64,000 nt of DNA from Streptomyces sp. V4I2 (GCF_030817655.1 NZ_JAUSZM010000003.1:2108001-2172000); one strand, 5' to 3'. Positions 29,788 through 39,332 are shown, counted from the stretch's first letter. Made by a program: numbers and translations. Notes: generated from the sequence alone by a model not told the origin.

Positions 29788-32184
29788 ATGACGCACATTC
29801 CGCCCCCTGCCGAGGAGTTGCGGCTCCTCGATGCCGAGCTGTGGCAACTGGACGCCCGCCGGGCCCAGTTGCTGGCCCGCCGCGCCTGGCTCGTCGCGGC
29901 CCTGCAGCAGGCGTGGCCCGCGCCTGTCGCGCCGCCCCGCCCCGAGGCTCCCGCACCGCGCGTCCAGAACGTGCTGCTCCTGCTCGGTGGCGTCCTGCTC
30001 ACCATCGCCGCGATGGTGTTCACGCTGGTCAGCTGGGGCCACCTGGGCATCGGCGGGCGGGCCGTGGTGCTCGGCGCGGTCACGCTGGCCGCGCTCGCGG
30101 CGCCGGCGGTGCTGCTGAAGCGGGGGCTGCGCTCGACGGCCGAGTCGGTGGCGGGCCTCGGGCTCGCGCTGACGGTGCTCGACGCGTACGCCCTGCACGA
30201 GGCCGCCCTCGCGGGGGTGGACGGCACGGGGTACGCGGCGGTGGCGTCGGCCGTACTCGCGGTGCTGTGGGCCGCGTACGGCCTGCTGCCGGCGACGTGC
30301 GACCTGCGTCTGCCCCTCCCCGCCGCCCTGGTCTCGGCCCAACTCCCGCTGCTGCTCTGGTCGCTGGCAGCCGATGCCGTCCCCTACGGGGTCACGGCCG
30401 CGATCCTGGTGACGGCCGGGTTCGACACGGTTGTGGCGTTCCGGGCGACCGCCAGGTCCGTACGGGTCTTCGCCGCCGTCGGCGCGTACGGAGCGGGCAC
30501 CTGGGGCGCACTGACCGCCGGTTTGCTGTCCTGGACAGCGACCGGCCCGAGCGCCGCCGTCCGTGCGGCGGCGCTCCTCCTCCTCGGCGCGGCGATCGCG
30601 CTGGGCGCGGCGTGGCGGAGCCAGGACGAGAAGCGGGCCCTCGGCCTCGCCGGCGCCGCCGGGCTGCTCGTGGTCGCCGCGTTCGGCGGGGTGGCGCGTC
30701 CTGCGCTGTCGGAGGTGTGGACGGTTCCGGTATATCTGGCCTGCGGGATCGCCCTGTTGGCCGCGGTGCGGGCCGGGCGGCTGCCGGAGGCGGTGCGGCA
30801 CGGCTTCGCCTGGGCCTCGGGCGCCGTACAGGCGCTGGCCCTGCTGTGGACGCTGCCCGTCGTCAGTCTGGCGCTGGTGGCGCCGGTCGAATGGGCGGAG
30901 CGCGTGTGGAGCGGCACACCGTCGGATGCCCGCGCGGCGGTGACGCTCGACGCGCCGTGGCCGCAGCACGCACAGACGGTTCCCGTCGTCCTGGCGGTCG
31001 TCGCGGCCGTGCTCGCCCTGTCGGTCCGGAACGGGGTCTGGCGCCCTCGGGCGCTGCGCGGCGCGCTGGGCCTGACGTGGGCGGGGGTGCTGGTCCTTCC
31101 GGCGGTGATCGAACTCCCGTACTGGACAAGCCTGGTGACTCATGGGGCCTTGACAGCCGGGGCGCTCGCGGCGGCGGTGTACGCACGCCGAGGCGCGGCC
31201 GTGCCGGACGGAACGCCGGCCCGTCCGTTCACGTCCGGTCAGCTCACCGCCCTTGTCATCGCCCTCACCACCTCTCTCAGCCTCGCCTTCCTCTCCCTCG
31301 CCTCGCAGACCGCGACGCTCACCGTTCTCTGCGTCCTGACCGCGCTGTTCGCGGCGGCCTCGTGGCCCTCGCACCTGGCCCCGGTCACGGCCCCAGCCGC
31401 ACTCGCCCACGCCGCCGCGGTCGCCTGCGCGACCGGCGCCGCCCTGGACTGGCAGCCGTCGCACACCGCACTGCTGGTCCTGGCCGTCCCCGTGGCCGCG
31501 GCCCTGCTGGCCGCACGGCTGGGCAGCGCCCCGGCCACCGTGCCGGTCGAAGCGACCGGGGCCGCCGCCGGGCTGCTCGCCGTAGGACTCGCCCTCGCCG
31601 ACCCACCCCTGCTGGCCCTGGTGCTGGCCCTCGGCGGAGTGATCGCCGCGGGTACGGCGATCCGCCCGGACCGCCGCCCCGTGGGCTACGCGGCCGCCGC
31701 CCTGTTCGTACTGGCCACCTGGGTGCGCCTGGCGGCCTGGGACATCGAGACGCCCGAGGCGTACACGCTCCCGGTCACCGTCCCGGCGCTGCTCCTCGGC
31801 GTCCTGCACCGGCGCCGCGACCCGCGGGCGTCGTCCTGGACGGCGTACGGCCCCGGCCTCGCCGCCACCCTGCTGCCGAGCCTGGTCGCGGCCTGGGGCG
31901 ACGCGCACTGGACGCGCCCCCTGCTGCTGGGCGTCGCGGCACTGCTGGTCACCCTGCTGGGCGCCCGGCACCACCTCCAGGCCCCGCTCCTGCTCGGCGG
32001 CTGGGTACTGGCTCTGGACGCGTTGCACGAACTCGCGCCCTACCTCGTCCAGGTCACCGACGCACTCCCCCGCTGGGTGCCTCCCGCCCTCGCCGGACTG
32101 CTGCTGCTCGCACTCGGGGCGACGTACGAGCAGCGCATCCGGGACGTCCGGCGGGTGCGGGAGGTCCTGGGGAAGATGAACTAG
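29788..32184 (+). CDS. Large polytopic membrane protein of unknown function
   Basis: About 798 residues from ATG 29788 (MTHIPPPAEELRLLD); an upstream ATG at 29752 lies inside the palindrome and is less likely. A short charged N-terminal helix (LDARRAQLLARRAWL) is followed by roughly twenty hydrophobic segments of Ala, Leu and Val filling the rest of the protein, with no conserved catalytic motif I can recognise. Similar giant membrane proteins are common in Streptomyces and are annotated only as hypothetical. It ends 8 bp from the convergent lyase gene. Confidence 0.82.
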   Translation: MTHIPPPAEELRLLDAELWQLDARRAQLLARRAWLVAALQQAWPAPVAPPRPEAPAPRVQNVLLLLGGVLLTIAAMVFTLVSWGHLGIGGRAVVLGAVTLAALAAPAVLLKRGLRSTAESVAGLGLALTVLDAYALHEAALAGVDGTGYAAVASAVLAVLWAAYGLLPATCDLRLPLPAALVSAQLPLLLWSLAADAVPYGVTAAILVTAGFDTVVAFRATARSVRVFAAVGAYGAGTWGALTAGLLSWTATGPSAAVRAAALLLLGAAIALGAAWRSQDEKRALGLAGAAGLLVVAAFGGVARPALSEVWTVPVYLACGIALLAAVRAGRLPEAVRHGFAWASGAVQALALLWTLPVVSLALVAPVEWAERVWSGTPSDARAAVTLDAPWPQHAQTVPVVLAVVAAVLALSVRNGVWRPRALRGALGLTWAGVLVLPAVIELPYWTSLVTHGALTAGALAAAVYARRGAAVPDGTPARPFTSGQLTALVIALTTSLSLAFLSLASQTATLTVLCVLTALFAAASWPSHLAPVTAPAALAHAAAVACATGAALDWQPSHTALLVLAVPVAAALLAARLGSAPATVPVEATGAAAGLLAVGLALADPPLLALVLALGGVIAAGTAIRPDRRPVGYAAAALFVLATWVRLAAWDIETPEAYTLPVTVPALLLGVLHRRRDPRASSWTAYGPGLAATLLPSLVAAWGDAHWTRPLLLGVAALLVTLLGARHHLQAPLLLGGWVLALDALHELAPYLVQVTDALPRWVPPALAGLLLLALGATYEQRIRDVRRVREVLGKMN

Positions 32185-32191
32185 CCGTCGG

Positions 32192-34927
32192 CTACGGCAT
32201 CTTGTCCCCCAGCAGCGCCAGGTTCTCGATGGCGGCGAGGCCGTAGAGCGCGGTGTCGTTCGTGGACACCCAGGCGGCCTCGCTGCCCGGCACCAGCGTG
32301 GCCGGGCCGCTCAGCTTCTCGGTCTTCCAGGGCGCCGACTCCTTGTAGCCGTCGGAATTGTAGAACTTGTCCCAGGCCCGCTTGGCGAGCTTCTCGTCCC
32401 CGGTCTGGACGGCGGCGTACGCGTCCAGGCGCGAGTGGCCCTGGAACAGCAGCAGGGAGCCGAAGTTGGAGCCGTAGCGCGCCGCCTGCTCGGCCTTGGT
32501 GGCGTTGAAGTAGCGGCAGTAGTCGAAGTACGCCTCGTTGAACTTCGGCATGTCGACGAGGTCGATGAGCTCCGCGCACAGCTCGTTGAGCCCGAAGACC
32601 GCGGAGAGGTGCGAGACCCCCACCGCAGGCGCCGAGGCGACCGCGAACTTACCGGTGTCCAGGTCGTACAGGCCGGTCCCCTGCACGAACCCGTTGGGCT
32701 GGGCGGCGATCGTCTCCATCGTGGACAGGACGCGCGCCTTGGCCTTCTCCCACTTGGGGCCCTTGCGCTCCCACTCGGTCAGCCAGGCGGACACCAGACC
32801 GCTCCAGTCCGTGCCGAAGCCGACCGACAGGGCGTGCCGGTCCGGGGTGTACGGCTCGGTGCGGATCTTGCGGATCGGGTCGAGGACGAGGAACGTCTCG
32901 TCGGAGTCGACATTGGCGTGCATGAGGTCGCCGACCCGCTCGTCGGCCGTGAGGAAGTAGTAGTAGCGGCGGTACGTCGTATTGGCGATGCGCTGCTGTT
33001 TGGCGCTGTCGGCGTAGTGCTGCACACCGTGCCGGGTGCCGAGGCCGGCCCACTGGCCCAGGTGGTAGACGTCGACCTCGCCGGTGTGCCGGGTCATCGC
33101 CTCGGCAAAGCGGAAGATGTCCGCCCGACCGGAGCGCAGGTACGCGAACCACAGCCACAGGTCCGGCGACAGCTCGGAGTTGTCCCAGGCATAGCCGCCG
33201 ATGTCGTATCGCCACTGGTGCCGGACCGTGTCGTACGTGTGCATGATGTCGCCGTAGTCCCAGAAGCCGTACCAACGGCGCTGCTCCACCTGGTCCTTGT
33301 AGTAGGTGAAGAGGAAGTCGAGGTGCTCCTCGATCTTGGCCTTGGCGGGCGTGGAGCGGTCCGGCTCGGAGTACAGACCCGGGCCGAAGACCCCGGCCTT
33401 GATGAGCTGCTTGGGCGGGGCGGCCAGCTGCGGCAGCACCCGTACGGCCTCGACCTGTTCGGCGAGCTTCTCGGCGCTGGGCGTCGACTCGTTGGCCCAG
33501 AAGAGGAGTTCGGAGGTGCGGGCGATGCCGTAGGGGGTGCCGAACTCGGGCTCGTAGTCCTCGTAGGTGATGTTGAGGCCTTCGAGCTGCTCGGCGAAGG
33601 TGTCCTGACCCATGCCGTCGTGGTAGAAGCGCAGGTCCATGGGCTGCGCCTCGGGCGACCAGAGCCAGAGGGTGACCTCGGCCTCGTCGGTCTGGGCGTC
33701 GCGGATGTCGAGCTGCGCCGGGAACTTCTCCCAGAAGTCCCGCAGGCCGAAGGAGAACCCGCCGCTCGCGCCGCCGACGTACCCGAACCCGGAGGCCCGC
33801 TTGCCGCCGCCGGCGCCGATCCAGCCGTGGCCCTTCTTGGTGCGCTTGCGCAGGCCGAAGCCGTCGGCCGAGAGCTGGGAGAGGGTGTAGTCGCCCCACT
33901 CGGGGATGTACTGGAGCCGCGTGGTGACGCGCTGGTCCCAGGTGGCCGGGTCGGGCAGCTTCTGGCCCGCGTACTGGGCCGCCTGGACGGCCGCGCCCGG
34001 GTCGCGGCGCAGTCCGGTGATGCCCTTGACGGCCTCGCGCAGCAGACCGGTGCCGTCCCCGCCGATGCGGATGTGGCGGTCGTACGACTGGTCGCGCATC
34101 GGCACGGTGAAGCGGACACCGAGGCCGCGGATGAAGTCGCCGCTGGCCTTGCCGGGCTCCTGGGTGCCGTCGAAGGTGATGGTGTGCACCATGCGGAAGG
34201 AGTCGGCGCCCGCGTAGAAGTACAGCCGGATGGAGAACGGCAGCCAGCTCCGGCTGCCCTTGCGGTGCTTGCCGTCGATGCGGACGACCGCGCGGACCGG
34301 GCCGTCCTGCTCGACCTCGACCTTCGAGATGGCACCCTCGAAGCGCTCGGTCTTGACCGCGCCCTGGTCCTCGTCCTCGATCTCGGGCTGGCGGATCAGG
34401 ACGAGCCGGCCGTTCTTGGCGATCTCGGTCGAGCCTCGGGTGACCGACTTGATCAGCGTGGCGCCGGACTTGCCGATCTTCGCGGTGATGACGCCGGTCG
34501 AGACGTCGATGGTGCCGCCGCTCTTGTCGACGGTCACCTTCTTGGCGGGGGCGGCGGCCTCGCCCGCGGTCAGGGTGAGCTTGCCGTTACCCGAACTCAC
34601 CGCGTGCGCGGTCCACTTGAGCGAGCCGTCGGGCCAGTAGGCGATCGGCCACGACTGCGCGGGCACGGCCTTGCCGTCCGCGTCCGTGATCGCGAACTTC
34701 TGGTCCTTCTGGTAAGTGCCCTTCGGCCAGGGGACGCCGAGGGTGGAGCCGGGGGCGGCGCCCAGGCCGCCGTCCTCCAGCCAGTCCAGGGTCACCGGAT
34801 CGGCGTCGGCTTCGGCGGCTCTCGGCGCCGCCTGAGCGTCCTTGGCTCCTAGCGCCCAGCTGAACTGCGCGGCGGCTCCGGCGACCGCGGCCGCCTTGAG
34901 AAGGGACCTGCGGGGAATGGGAGACAT
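32192..34927 (-). CDS. Tat-exported exo-rhamnogalacturonan lyase family protein (PL26/YetA-like)
   Basis: A 911-residue secreted protein. The twin-arginine signal is PRRSLLKAAAVAGAA, with a cleavage site after AQAA. The mature protein has a beta-sandwich N-terminal part, a central part (FYHDGMGQDTFAEQLEG; WANEST), and an (alpha/alpha)-like C-terminal part with WYGFWDYGDIMHTYD, YDIGGYAWDNSEL and HYADSAKQQRIANTTYRRYY. This layout matches the YetA/PcRGLX family, whose fungal member is an exo-acting rhamnogalacturonan lyase. The operon (ABC importer, YesL-like protein) supports pectin backbone degradation. Catalysis here is inferred, not shown. Confidence 0.85.
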   Translation of the reverse strand: MSPIPRRSLLKAAAVAGAAAQFSWALGAKDAQAAPRAAEADADPVTLDWLEDGGLGAAPGSTLGVPWPKGTYQKDQKFAITDADGKAVPAQSWPIAYWPDGSLKWTAHAVSSGNGKLTLTAGEAAAPAKKVTVDKSGGTIDVSTGVITAKIGKSGATLIKSVTRGSTEIAKNGRLVLIRQPEIEDEDQGAVKTERFEGAISKVEVEQDGPVRAVVRIDGKHRKGSRSWLPFSIRLYFYAGADSFRMVHTITFDGTQEPGKASGDFIRGLGVRFTVPMRDQSYDRHIRIGGDGTGLLREAVKGITGLRRDPGAAVQAAQYAGQKLPDPATWDQRVTTRLQYIPEWGDYTLSQLSADGFGLRKRTKKGHGWIGAGGGKRASGFGYVGGASGGFSFGLRDFWEKFPAQLDIRDAQTDEAEVTLWLWSPEAQPMDLRFYHDGMGQDTFAEQLEGLNITYEDYEPEFGTPYGIARTSELLFWANESTPSAEKLAEQVEAVRVLPQLAAPPKQLIKAGVFGPGLYSEPDRSTPAKAKIEEHLDFLFTYYKDQVEQRRWYGFWDYGDIMHTYDTVRHQWRYDIGGYAWDNSELSPDLWLWFAYLRSGRADIFRFAEAMTRHTGEVDVYHLGQWAGLGTRHGVQHYADSAKQQRIANTTYRRYYYFLTADERVGDLMHANVDSDETFLVLDPIRKIRTEPYTPDRHALSVGFGTDWSGLVSAWLTEWERKGPKWEKAKARVLSTMETIAAQPNGFVQGTGLYDLDTGKFAVASAPAVGVSHLSAVFGLNELCAELIDLVDMPKFNEAYFDYCRYFNATKAEQAARYGSNFGSLLLFQGHSRLDAYAAVQTGDEKLAKRAWDKFYNSDGYKESAPWKTEKLSGPATLVPGSEAAWVSTNDTALYGLAAIENLALLGDKMP

Positions 34928-35046
34928 AAGAGTTTCAGCCTTTCCTTTCCGTTCCGTGCGGGAAGCATTTCCGTGCGGCTGGTCAGGGGCATGACAGAGG
35001 GAGGTGCGACGCCGGGGCGCCGACCTTGTGACGAGGACACCGCGCG

Positions 35047-35646
35047 TCAGCGGTGCCGGTACCGCTCCTCCACGGCGACGGCCGCCGCTGCGACGGCCCC
35101 GAGGACGGGGACCGCCAGCGGTGCGACGAACCATGCGGACACGGCCACCACGGCCAGTCCGCCGACGACCAGGAAGGAACCGGCGGGGTCGAGCACGGTC
35201 CGACGGCCGGCCTCGGCGAGCAGGGCACGCCATGTGGCGCCCGGGGTCCAGACGGCGGCCGCCCGCAGCCCGGCGACGGCGAGACCGATCAGCGCGAACA
35301 CGCCGACGGCCCCGACCAGCGGCCCGCCGGGAATCCCGGCCCGCACGGCCTGGACGTCCACCCAGACCGCGACCGCGGCCGCCCACCCGGCGAGCCCGGC
35401 GAGCCATCCGCCGCGCACAGCGGCGCGGAAGTCGGCGACGAACTCCCGCCAGCCGCCGACCTCATGGCCGGTACGACGGCGAAGGTGCCGCGCCCCGGCC
35501 GCGAAGGCGGCCGGGTAGGTGACCACGCCCAGCGAGGCCACCGCGATCCACACCCCGGTCAGCAGACACTCGGCGAACACGGCGAACCGCTCACTGAAGA
35601 CGGACTCCTTGCGCGGGGCGCGGGCCTTGACGCGTGCCTCAGCCAT
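35047..35646 (-). CDS. DUF624 (YesL-like) membrane protein
   Basis: A 199-residue protein with about five hydrophobic segments and the DUF624 pattern near the start (FAECLLTGVWIAVASLGVVTYPAAFAAGARHL). The family includes B. subtilis YesL, encoded beside the rhamnogalacturonan ABC importer genes. It lies 6 bp after the permease gene and 119 bp before the lyase gene in the same orientation, so it is part of the operon. Molecular role unknown. Confidence 0.85.
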   Translation of the reverse strand: MAEARVKARAPRKESVFSERFAVFAECLLTGVWIAVASLGVVTYPAAFAAGARHLRRRTGHEVGGWREFVADFRAAVRGGWLAGLAGWAAAVAVWVDVQAVRAGIPGGPLVGAVGVFALIGLAVAGLRAAAVWTPGATWRALLAEAGRRTVLDPAGSFLVVGGLAVVAVSAWFVAPLAVPVLGAVAAAAVAVEERYRHR

Positions 35647-35652
35647 GCCGGG

Positions 35653-36546
35653 TCAGCCCTTCAGTCCGGACGTCGCCATACCGTCGATCAGATAGCGCTG
35701 GAAGGCGAGGAAGAAGGCGAGCACCGGCAGCAGGGCGACCAGTGACATCGCGATCATGCCGCCGTAGTTGGCCACGCCCTCCTGGTCCACGAACATCTTC
35801 AGACCGAGCGAGACCGTGTACTTGTCGGGCTCGTTGAGGTAGATCAGCGGGCCCATGAAGTCGTTCCAGGAGTTGATGAAGGTGAAGATCGCGCTGGTGA
35901 TCAGGGCCGGCCGGCACAGCGGGAGCACGATCGACCAGTAGATGCGGAAGTGTCCGCAGCCGTCGAGACGGGCCGCCTCGTCGAGCTCCTTGGGCAGGTT
36001 GCGCATGAACTGCACCATCAGGAAGACGAAGAACGCCTCCGTGGCCAGGTACTTCCCCAGCAGGAGCGGGGTGTACGAGTTGATCATGTCCATGTTGCGG
36101 AACAGCACGTACTGCGGGATCAGCAGCACGTGGTACGGCAACAGCAGCGTGCCGATCATCAGCGTGAAGAGCAGATTGCGGCCCGCGAACCTGATCTTCG
36201 CGAAGGCGTACGCGGTCAGCGAGCAGGACACCAGGATCCCGACCACCGAACCGAGCGCGAGAGTGAGCGAGTTGACGAAGAACGTGGAGATCGAGATGTC
36301 CGCGATGCCGTCGGCGAGCCCGGTGTAGTTCGAGACGATGGGATCGCCCGGGAAGAGGTCCAGGCTCCCGATGATCTCCTCGCTCTTCTTGAAGGAGCCG
36401 CCGATGACCCAGATCACCGGATAGAGGATCACCGCGAGGATCGCGAAGGACCCGAGGTGCCAGGCGAGGGAACCGGGCAGCCTGCGGCGGAAGTTGCCGC
36501 CCTTCGTGGACCGGGCCGGCGTGATGTCGGTGGCCTGCGCGCTCAT
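35653..36546 (-). CDS. Carbohydrate ABC transporter permease (MalG/YesQ type)
   Basis: A 297-residue permease with six predicted helices and the EAA loop ELDEAARLDGCGHFRIYWSI, which contacts the ATPase. The first helix follows a Ser/Arg-rich N-terminus. The start overlaps the upstream permease stop by 4 nt. It pairs with the MalF-type permease; together they form the membrane channel for the oligosaccharide captured by the binding lipoprotein. Confidence 0.95.
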   Translation of the reverse strand: MSAQATDITPARSTKGGNFRRRLPGSLAWHLGSFAILAVILYPVIWVIGGSFKKSEEIIGSLDLFPGDPIVSNYTGLADGIADISISTFFVNSLTLALGSVVGILVSCSLTAYAFAKIRFAGRNLLFTLMIGTLLLPYHVLLIPQYVLFRNMDMINSYTPLLLGKYLATEAFFVFLMVQFMRNLPKELDEAARLDGCGHFRIYWSIVLPLCRPALITSAIFTFINSWNDFMGPLIYLNEPDKYTVSLGLKMFVDQEGVANYGGMIAMSLVALLPVLAFFLAFQRYLIDGMATSGLKG

Positions 36547-37544
36547 CGGGCGCCCTCCTCGTAGTGCACCCAGCGCTTCTGGGACCAGAACAGCACCGCC
36601 GTCACCAGGGCGACCGCGACGAGCAGCATCCAGGCCATGGCGGAGGCCAGGCCCATCCGGCTGTTCTCGAAGCCCTGGACGTAGAGGTAGCAGGTATAGA
36701 CCATCGAGCCGTCCGCCGGGCCGCAGGCGTTGCTTCCTGCGCCGCCGCCGACGATGTACGCCGAGCTGAAGATCTGGAAGGAGTGGATCGTCTCCAGCAG
36801 GACGTTGAAGAAGAGCACCGGGGAGATCATCGGCAGGGTGATGTTCCAGAACCGCCGCATCGGGCCGGCCCCGTCCACCTCGGCCGCCTCGTACAGCTCG
36901 CGCGGCACCTGCTTGAGGCCGGCCAGGAAGATGACCATGGGCGCACCGAACTGCCAGACGGTGAGCGCCACCAGGCTGTAGATGATCATTTCCGGGTCGC
37001 CGGTCCAGCCGCCGACGTCGATCCCGAAGACCTTCTGCGTACGGTCGACGATCGCGTCGTCCGCGAAGATCGCCTTCCAGACGATCGCGACGGAGACACT
37101 CGCCCCGATCAGCGACGGCGCGTAGAAAGCGGCCCGGTAGAAGGCCTGTCCGCGCCGCTTCTGGGCGAGCAGCAGCGCCACCCCCAAAGCCAGCAGCAGC
37201 TTGAGCGGCGTACCGACGACGACGTACCACATCGTCACCTTGACCGAGTGGCGCCAGCGCGGGTCGCCGAACATCTCGGAGAAGTTGTCGAGGCCGATCC
37301 ACTTGGGCGTGTCGAACAGGTTGTAGTCGGTGAACGCGAAGTACAGCGAGGCGATCATCGGGCCTGCGGTGAGCAGCAGGAACCCGGCGATCCAGGGGGA
37401 CATGAAGAGATAGCCGGCCAGGGTCTCCCGGCGGCCCCGCCGCTTGAGTGCGGCGGGGCGCGGGGAGTTCACCGGACCGTGCCGCGGCTCGGAGTCCTTG
37501 GCCAGGCCCTCCATCGCAGGGGCGTGTGTCACGGTGGTTCCCAT
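36543..37544 (-). CDS. Carbohydrate ABC transporter permease (MalF/YesP type)
   Basis: A 333-residue permease with an N-terminal hydrophilic extension, then six helices and the EAA motif ELYEAAEVDGAGPMRRFWNI. The start overlaps the binding-protein stop by one base (TGATG). No ATPase gene is found in the operon, which in Streptomyces usually means the shared ATPase MsiK powers the importer. Confidence 0.95.
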   Translation of the reverse strand: MGTTVTHAPAMEGLAKDSEPRHGPVNSPRPAALKRRGRRETLAGYLFMSPWIAGFLLLTAGPMIASLYFAFTDYNLFDTPKWIGLDNFSEMFGDPRWRHSVKVTMWYVVVGTPLKLLLALGVALLLAQKRRGQAFYRAAFYAPSLIGASVSVAIVWKAIFADDAIVDRTQKVFGIDVGGWTGDPEMIIYSLVALTVWQFGAPMVIFLAGLKQVPRELYEAAEVDGAGPMRRFWNITLPMISPVLFFNVLLETIHSFQIFSSAYIVGGGAGSNACGPADGSMVYTCYLYVQGFENSRMGLASAMAWMLLVAVALVTAVLFWSQKRWVHYEEGAR

Positions 37545-38833
37545 CAGCCGACGAGAGCCGTCTTCGACTCGGTGAAGAACTGCTTGACGGCGTCGTCCAC
37601 CGAGCGCGTGCCCAGAGCGAGTTCCTCGGCGATGCGCAGGAAGGCGGCCTCGCAGATGTCGGCGCCGTTGGGGTGCGGGGTGATGGGCTCCAGGACACCC
37701 GCGTCGACGAGGGACGTCTCGTAGGCGGCGATGGACTTGTTGACCTCGTCGGTCGGCTTGAACGCGTCGAACTGGGCCTGCGTCGCGGGCACACCGCGGT
37801 CATAGCCCATGATCTTGGCGACCTCGGGGTCGTGCACCATGAAGTCGATGAACTGGGCCACTTCCTTGGGGTGCTGCGTGCGCTTGGAGGCGCTGAGCAT
37901 CAGGGAGCCGAGGTACTGGCCGGTCTTCTTGCCGTCCGTGGTCGGGATGGGGGCCAGGCTGTACTCGCTCTTCCCCTCGGCGCTGTAGCGGACGCTGAAG
38001 TTGTCCCACGTGAACTCACCGCCGGCGAGTTCCGCGGTCACCGCCGACTTCGGCTTGATCTGGGCGACCTTCTTGGGGTCGGCGTAGACGCCGTCCTGGA
38101 CGCCCTTCTTCGCCTTGGTCCACCAGTCCGTCAGGTCCGCCTCGGTGAAACCGAGTCCGTCCTCGGTGAAGAAGGCCTTGCCGTTCTGGCGCAGGTAGAG
38201 GTCGTAGAGGTACATGACCCCGTACATGCCGCTGTCGCCGGCGCGCCCCGTCTTGTCGCGGATCTTCTTCATCGCCGCGTCGAAGTCGTCCCAGGTCCAG
38301 CCCTGCTCAGGCTTCACGCCCGCTCTGGTGTAGACGGGCTTGTCGATGACCAGGGACATCGAGTTGGAGCCGACCGGAACTCCGAGGAGTTTGCCGTCGA
38401 CCTCGCCGAACTTCTCGAGGCCGGCCCGGAAGCCGTCCATGGAGAGGTTGCCCGCCTTGACCTGCTCGCTCAGGTCGAGCAGCACATTCTTGGCGTCGTA
38501 TTTCCGCAGGAATCCAATGGCATTCTGGAAGACGTCGGGCGGATTGCCGCCGGAGGCCTGGGTGTTGAACTTCTTCCAGAAGTCCGGGTACGGCTGGAAG
38601 TCCGTTTTCACCTTGATCTTCGGGTACTTCTTCTCGAAGAGCGCGATGGTCTTGTTGATGCGCTGGGCGCGGTCCTCGGCACCCCACCACGCGTAACGGA
38701 TCGTCACCGTCCCGTCCGAGGAGGTTCCGCCGTCTCCCCCGCACCCCGTGGTCGCGGCCAGGCCCAGTGTGGCCGCCGTCGCTCCCGCGGCCTTCAGGAT
38801 CGTACGCCTCTCAACATTCCTGCTGGTTCCCAC
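37544..38833 (-). CDS. Extracellular sugar-binding lipoprotein of an ABC importer
   Basis: A 429-residue solute-binding protein of the family 1 type (MalE-like). It has a signal with paired arginines (RRTILKAAGATAA) and a cysteine after AATTG, so it is probably a Tat-exported lipoprotein held at the outer face of the membrane. Mature features are IRYAWWGAEDRAQRI near the start and VMGYDRGVPATQAQ-like sequence near the end. The GTG start has GGGAGGG 8 nt upstream. First gene of the presumed rhamnogalacturonan operon. Confidence 0.94.
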   Translation of the reverse strand: MGTSRNVERRTILKAAGATAATLGLAATTGCGGDGGTSSDGTVTIRYAWWGAEDRAQRINKTIALFEKKYPKIKVKTDFQPYPDFWKKFNTQASGGNPPDVFQNAIGFLRKYDAKNVLLDLSEQVKAGNLSMDGFRAGLEKFGEVDGKLLGVPVGSNSMSLVIDKPVYTRAGVKPEQGWTWDDFDAAMKKIRDKTGRAGDSGMYGVMYLYDLYLRQNGKAFFTEDGLGFTEADLTDWWTKAKKGVQDGVYADPKKVAQIKPKSAVTAELAGGEFTWDNFSVRYSAEGKSEYSLAPIPTTDGKKTGQYLGSLMLSASKRTQHPKEVAQFIDFMVHDPEVAKIMGYDRGVPATQAQFDAFKPTDEVNKSIAAYETSLVDAGVLEPITPHPNGADICEAAFLRIAEELALGTRSVDDAVKQFFTESKTALVG

Positions 38834-39182
38834 AGTCGGACCCTCCCCGCAGCGTCGTTGCCGCCTGCATGAATCGTTTCAAGTAAGCGCTTGCTGGCAC
38901 AAGTTACGGAGGGCCTCGGGGTGCGTCAATGATTCGGACAGGAATTTCTTGGGGGCCCGCTCGGCGAGCTGACGGTGCGTCGGGGTCCGGCCTCGCTCCC
39001 GGGGAGGTGACATCGCAGGTGAGGAACCCGTGGTCGGCGGGCCGAACGCGACCTCGGCCTCGGCGCCCGCAGGCCGCCCGGCGAAAATTCGCCTCAGGGC
39101 GGGGCGCGCGCCCCGCGGCGGCCGGAGGCGCACACACGACGGCGGCCCGTCTGCTCTCTCGCAGACGGGCCGCCGTGTCGGG
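38834..39182. promoter_or_regulatory. Control region of the sugar operon with LacI-type operators
   Basis: 349 bp without a gene. At 38870-38881, TGAATCGTTTCA is a near-palindrome, and at 38885-38892 AAGCGCTT is a perfect palindrome. Both resemble LacI/CcpA-family operator cores and lie 37-60 bp upstream of the binding-protein start, where a repressor would block the promoter. The rest, to the tRNA terminator, shows nothing recognisable. Confidence 0.65.
39139..39176 (-). terminator. Terminator of tRNA-Val copy 2
   Basis: A perfect 16-bp stem (ACGGCGGCCCGTCTGC with its complement) and a 6-nt TCTCTC loop, directly downstream of the tRNA on the minus strand. There is no T-tract. Confidence 0.85.
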
Positions 39183-39254
39183 TGGGCGATACTGGGTTCG
39201 AACCAGTGACCTCTTCGGTGTGAACGAAGCGCTCTCCCACTGAGCTAATCGCCC
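39183..39254 (-). tRNA. tRNA-Val (anticodon CAC), copy 2
   Basis: 72 nt, identical to the tRNA at 29128-29199: same acceptor stem, loop TTCACAC (anticodon CAC) and TTCGAAC T-loop. On the minus strand TAATGT lies about 15 bp upstream and could serve as a -10 element. Confidence 0.97.
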
Positions 39255-39283
39255 GGACGCAGGGAGAACATTACCCCATGTCA

Positions 39284-39324
39284 GGGGGTGCGGGTCACCG
39301 GCGCCGGCCGGCCCTCGCACCCCC
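39284..39324 (-). terminator. Terminator downstream of the PGPGW membrane protein gene
   Basis: The stem GGGGGTGCG with CGCACCCCC is extended by GG/CC past a single bulge, with an inner CCGGCGCCGG palindrome in the loop. It lies between the membrane protein gene and tRNA-Val copy 2. Confidence 0.65.
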
Positions 39325-39332
39325 GTCGCGGC

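Noticed and set aside
29128..39254. Integrated element using tRNA-Val as attachment site
   Set aside because: No integrase, excisionase or replication gene lies between the two tRNAs, and the repeated part is the whole tRNA rather than its 3' end only.
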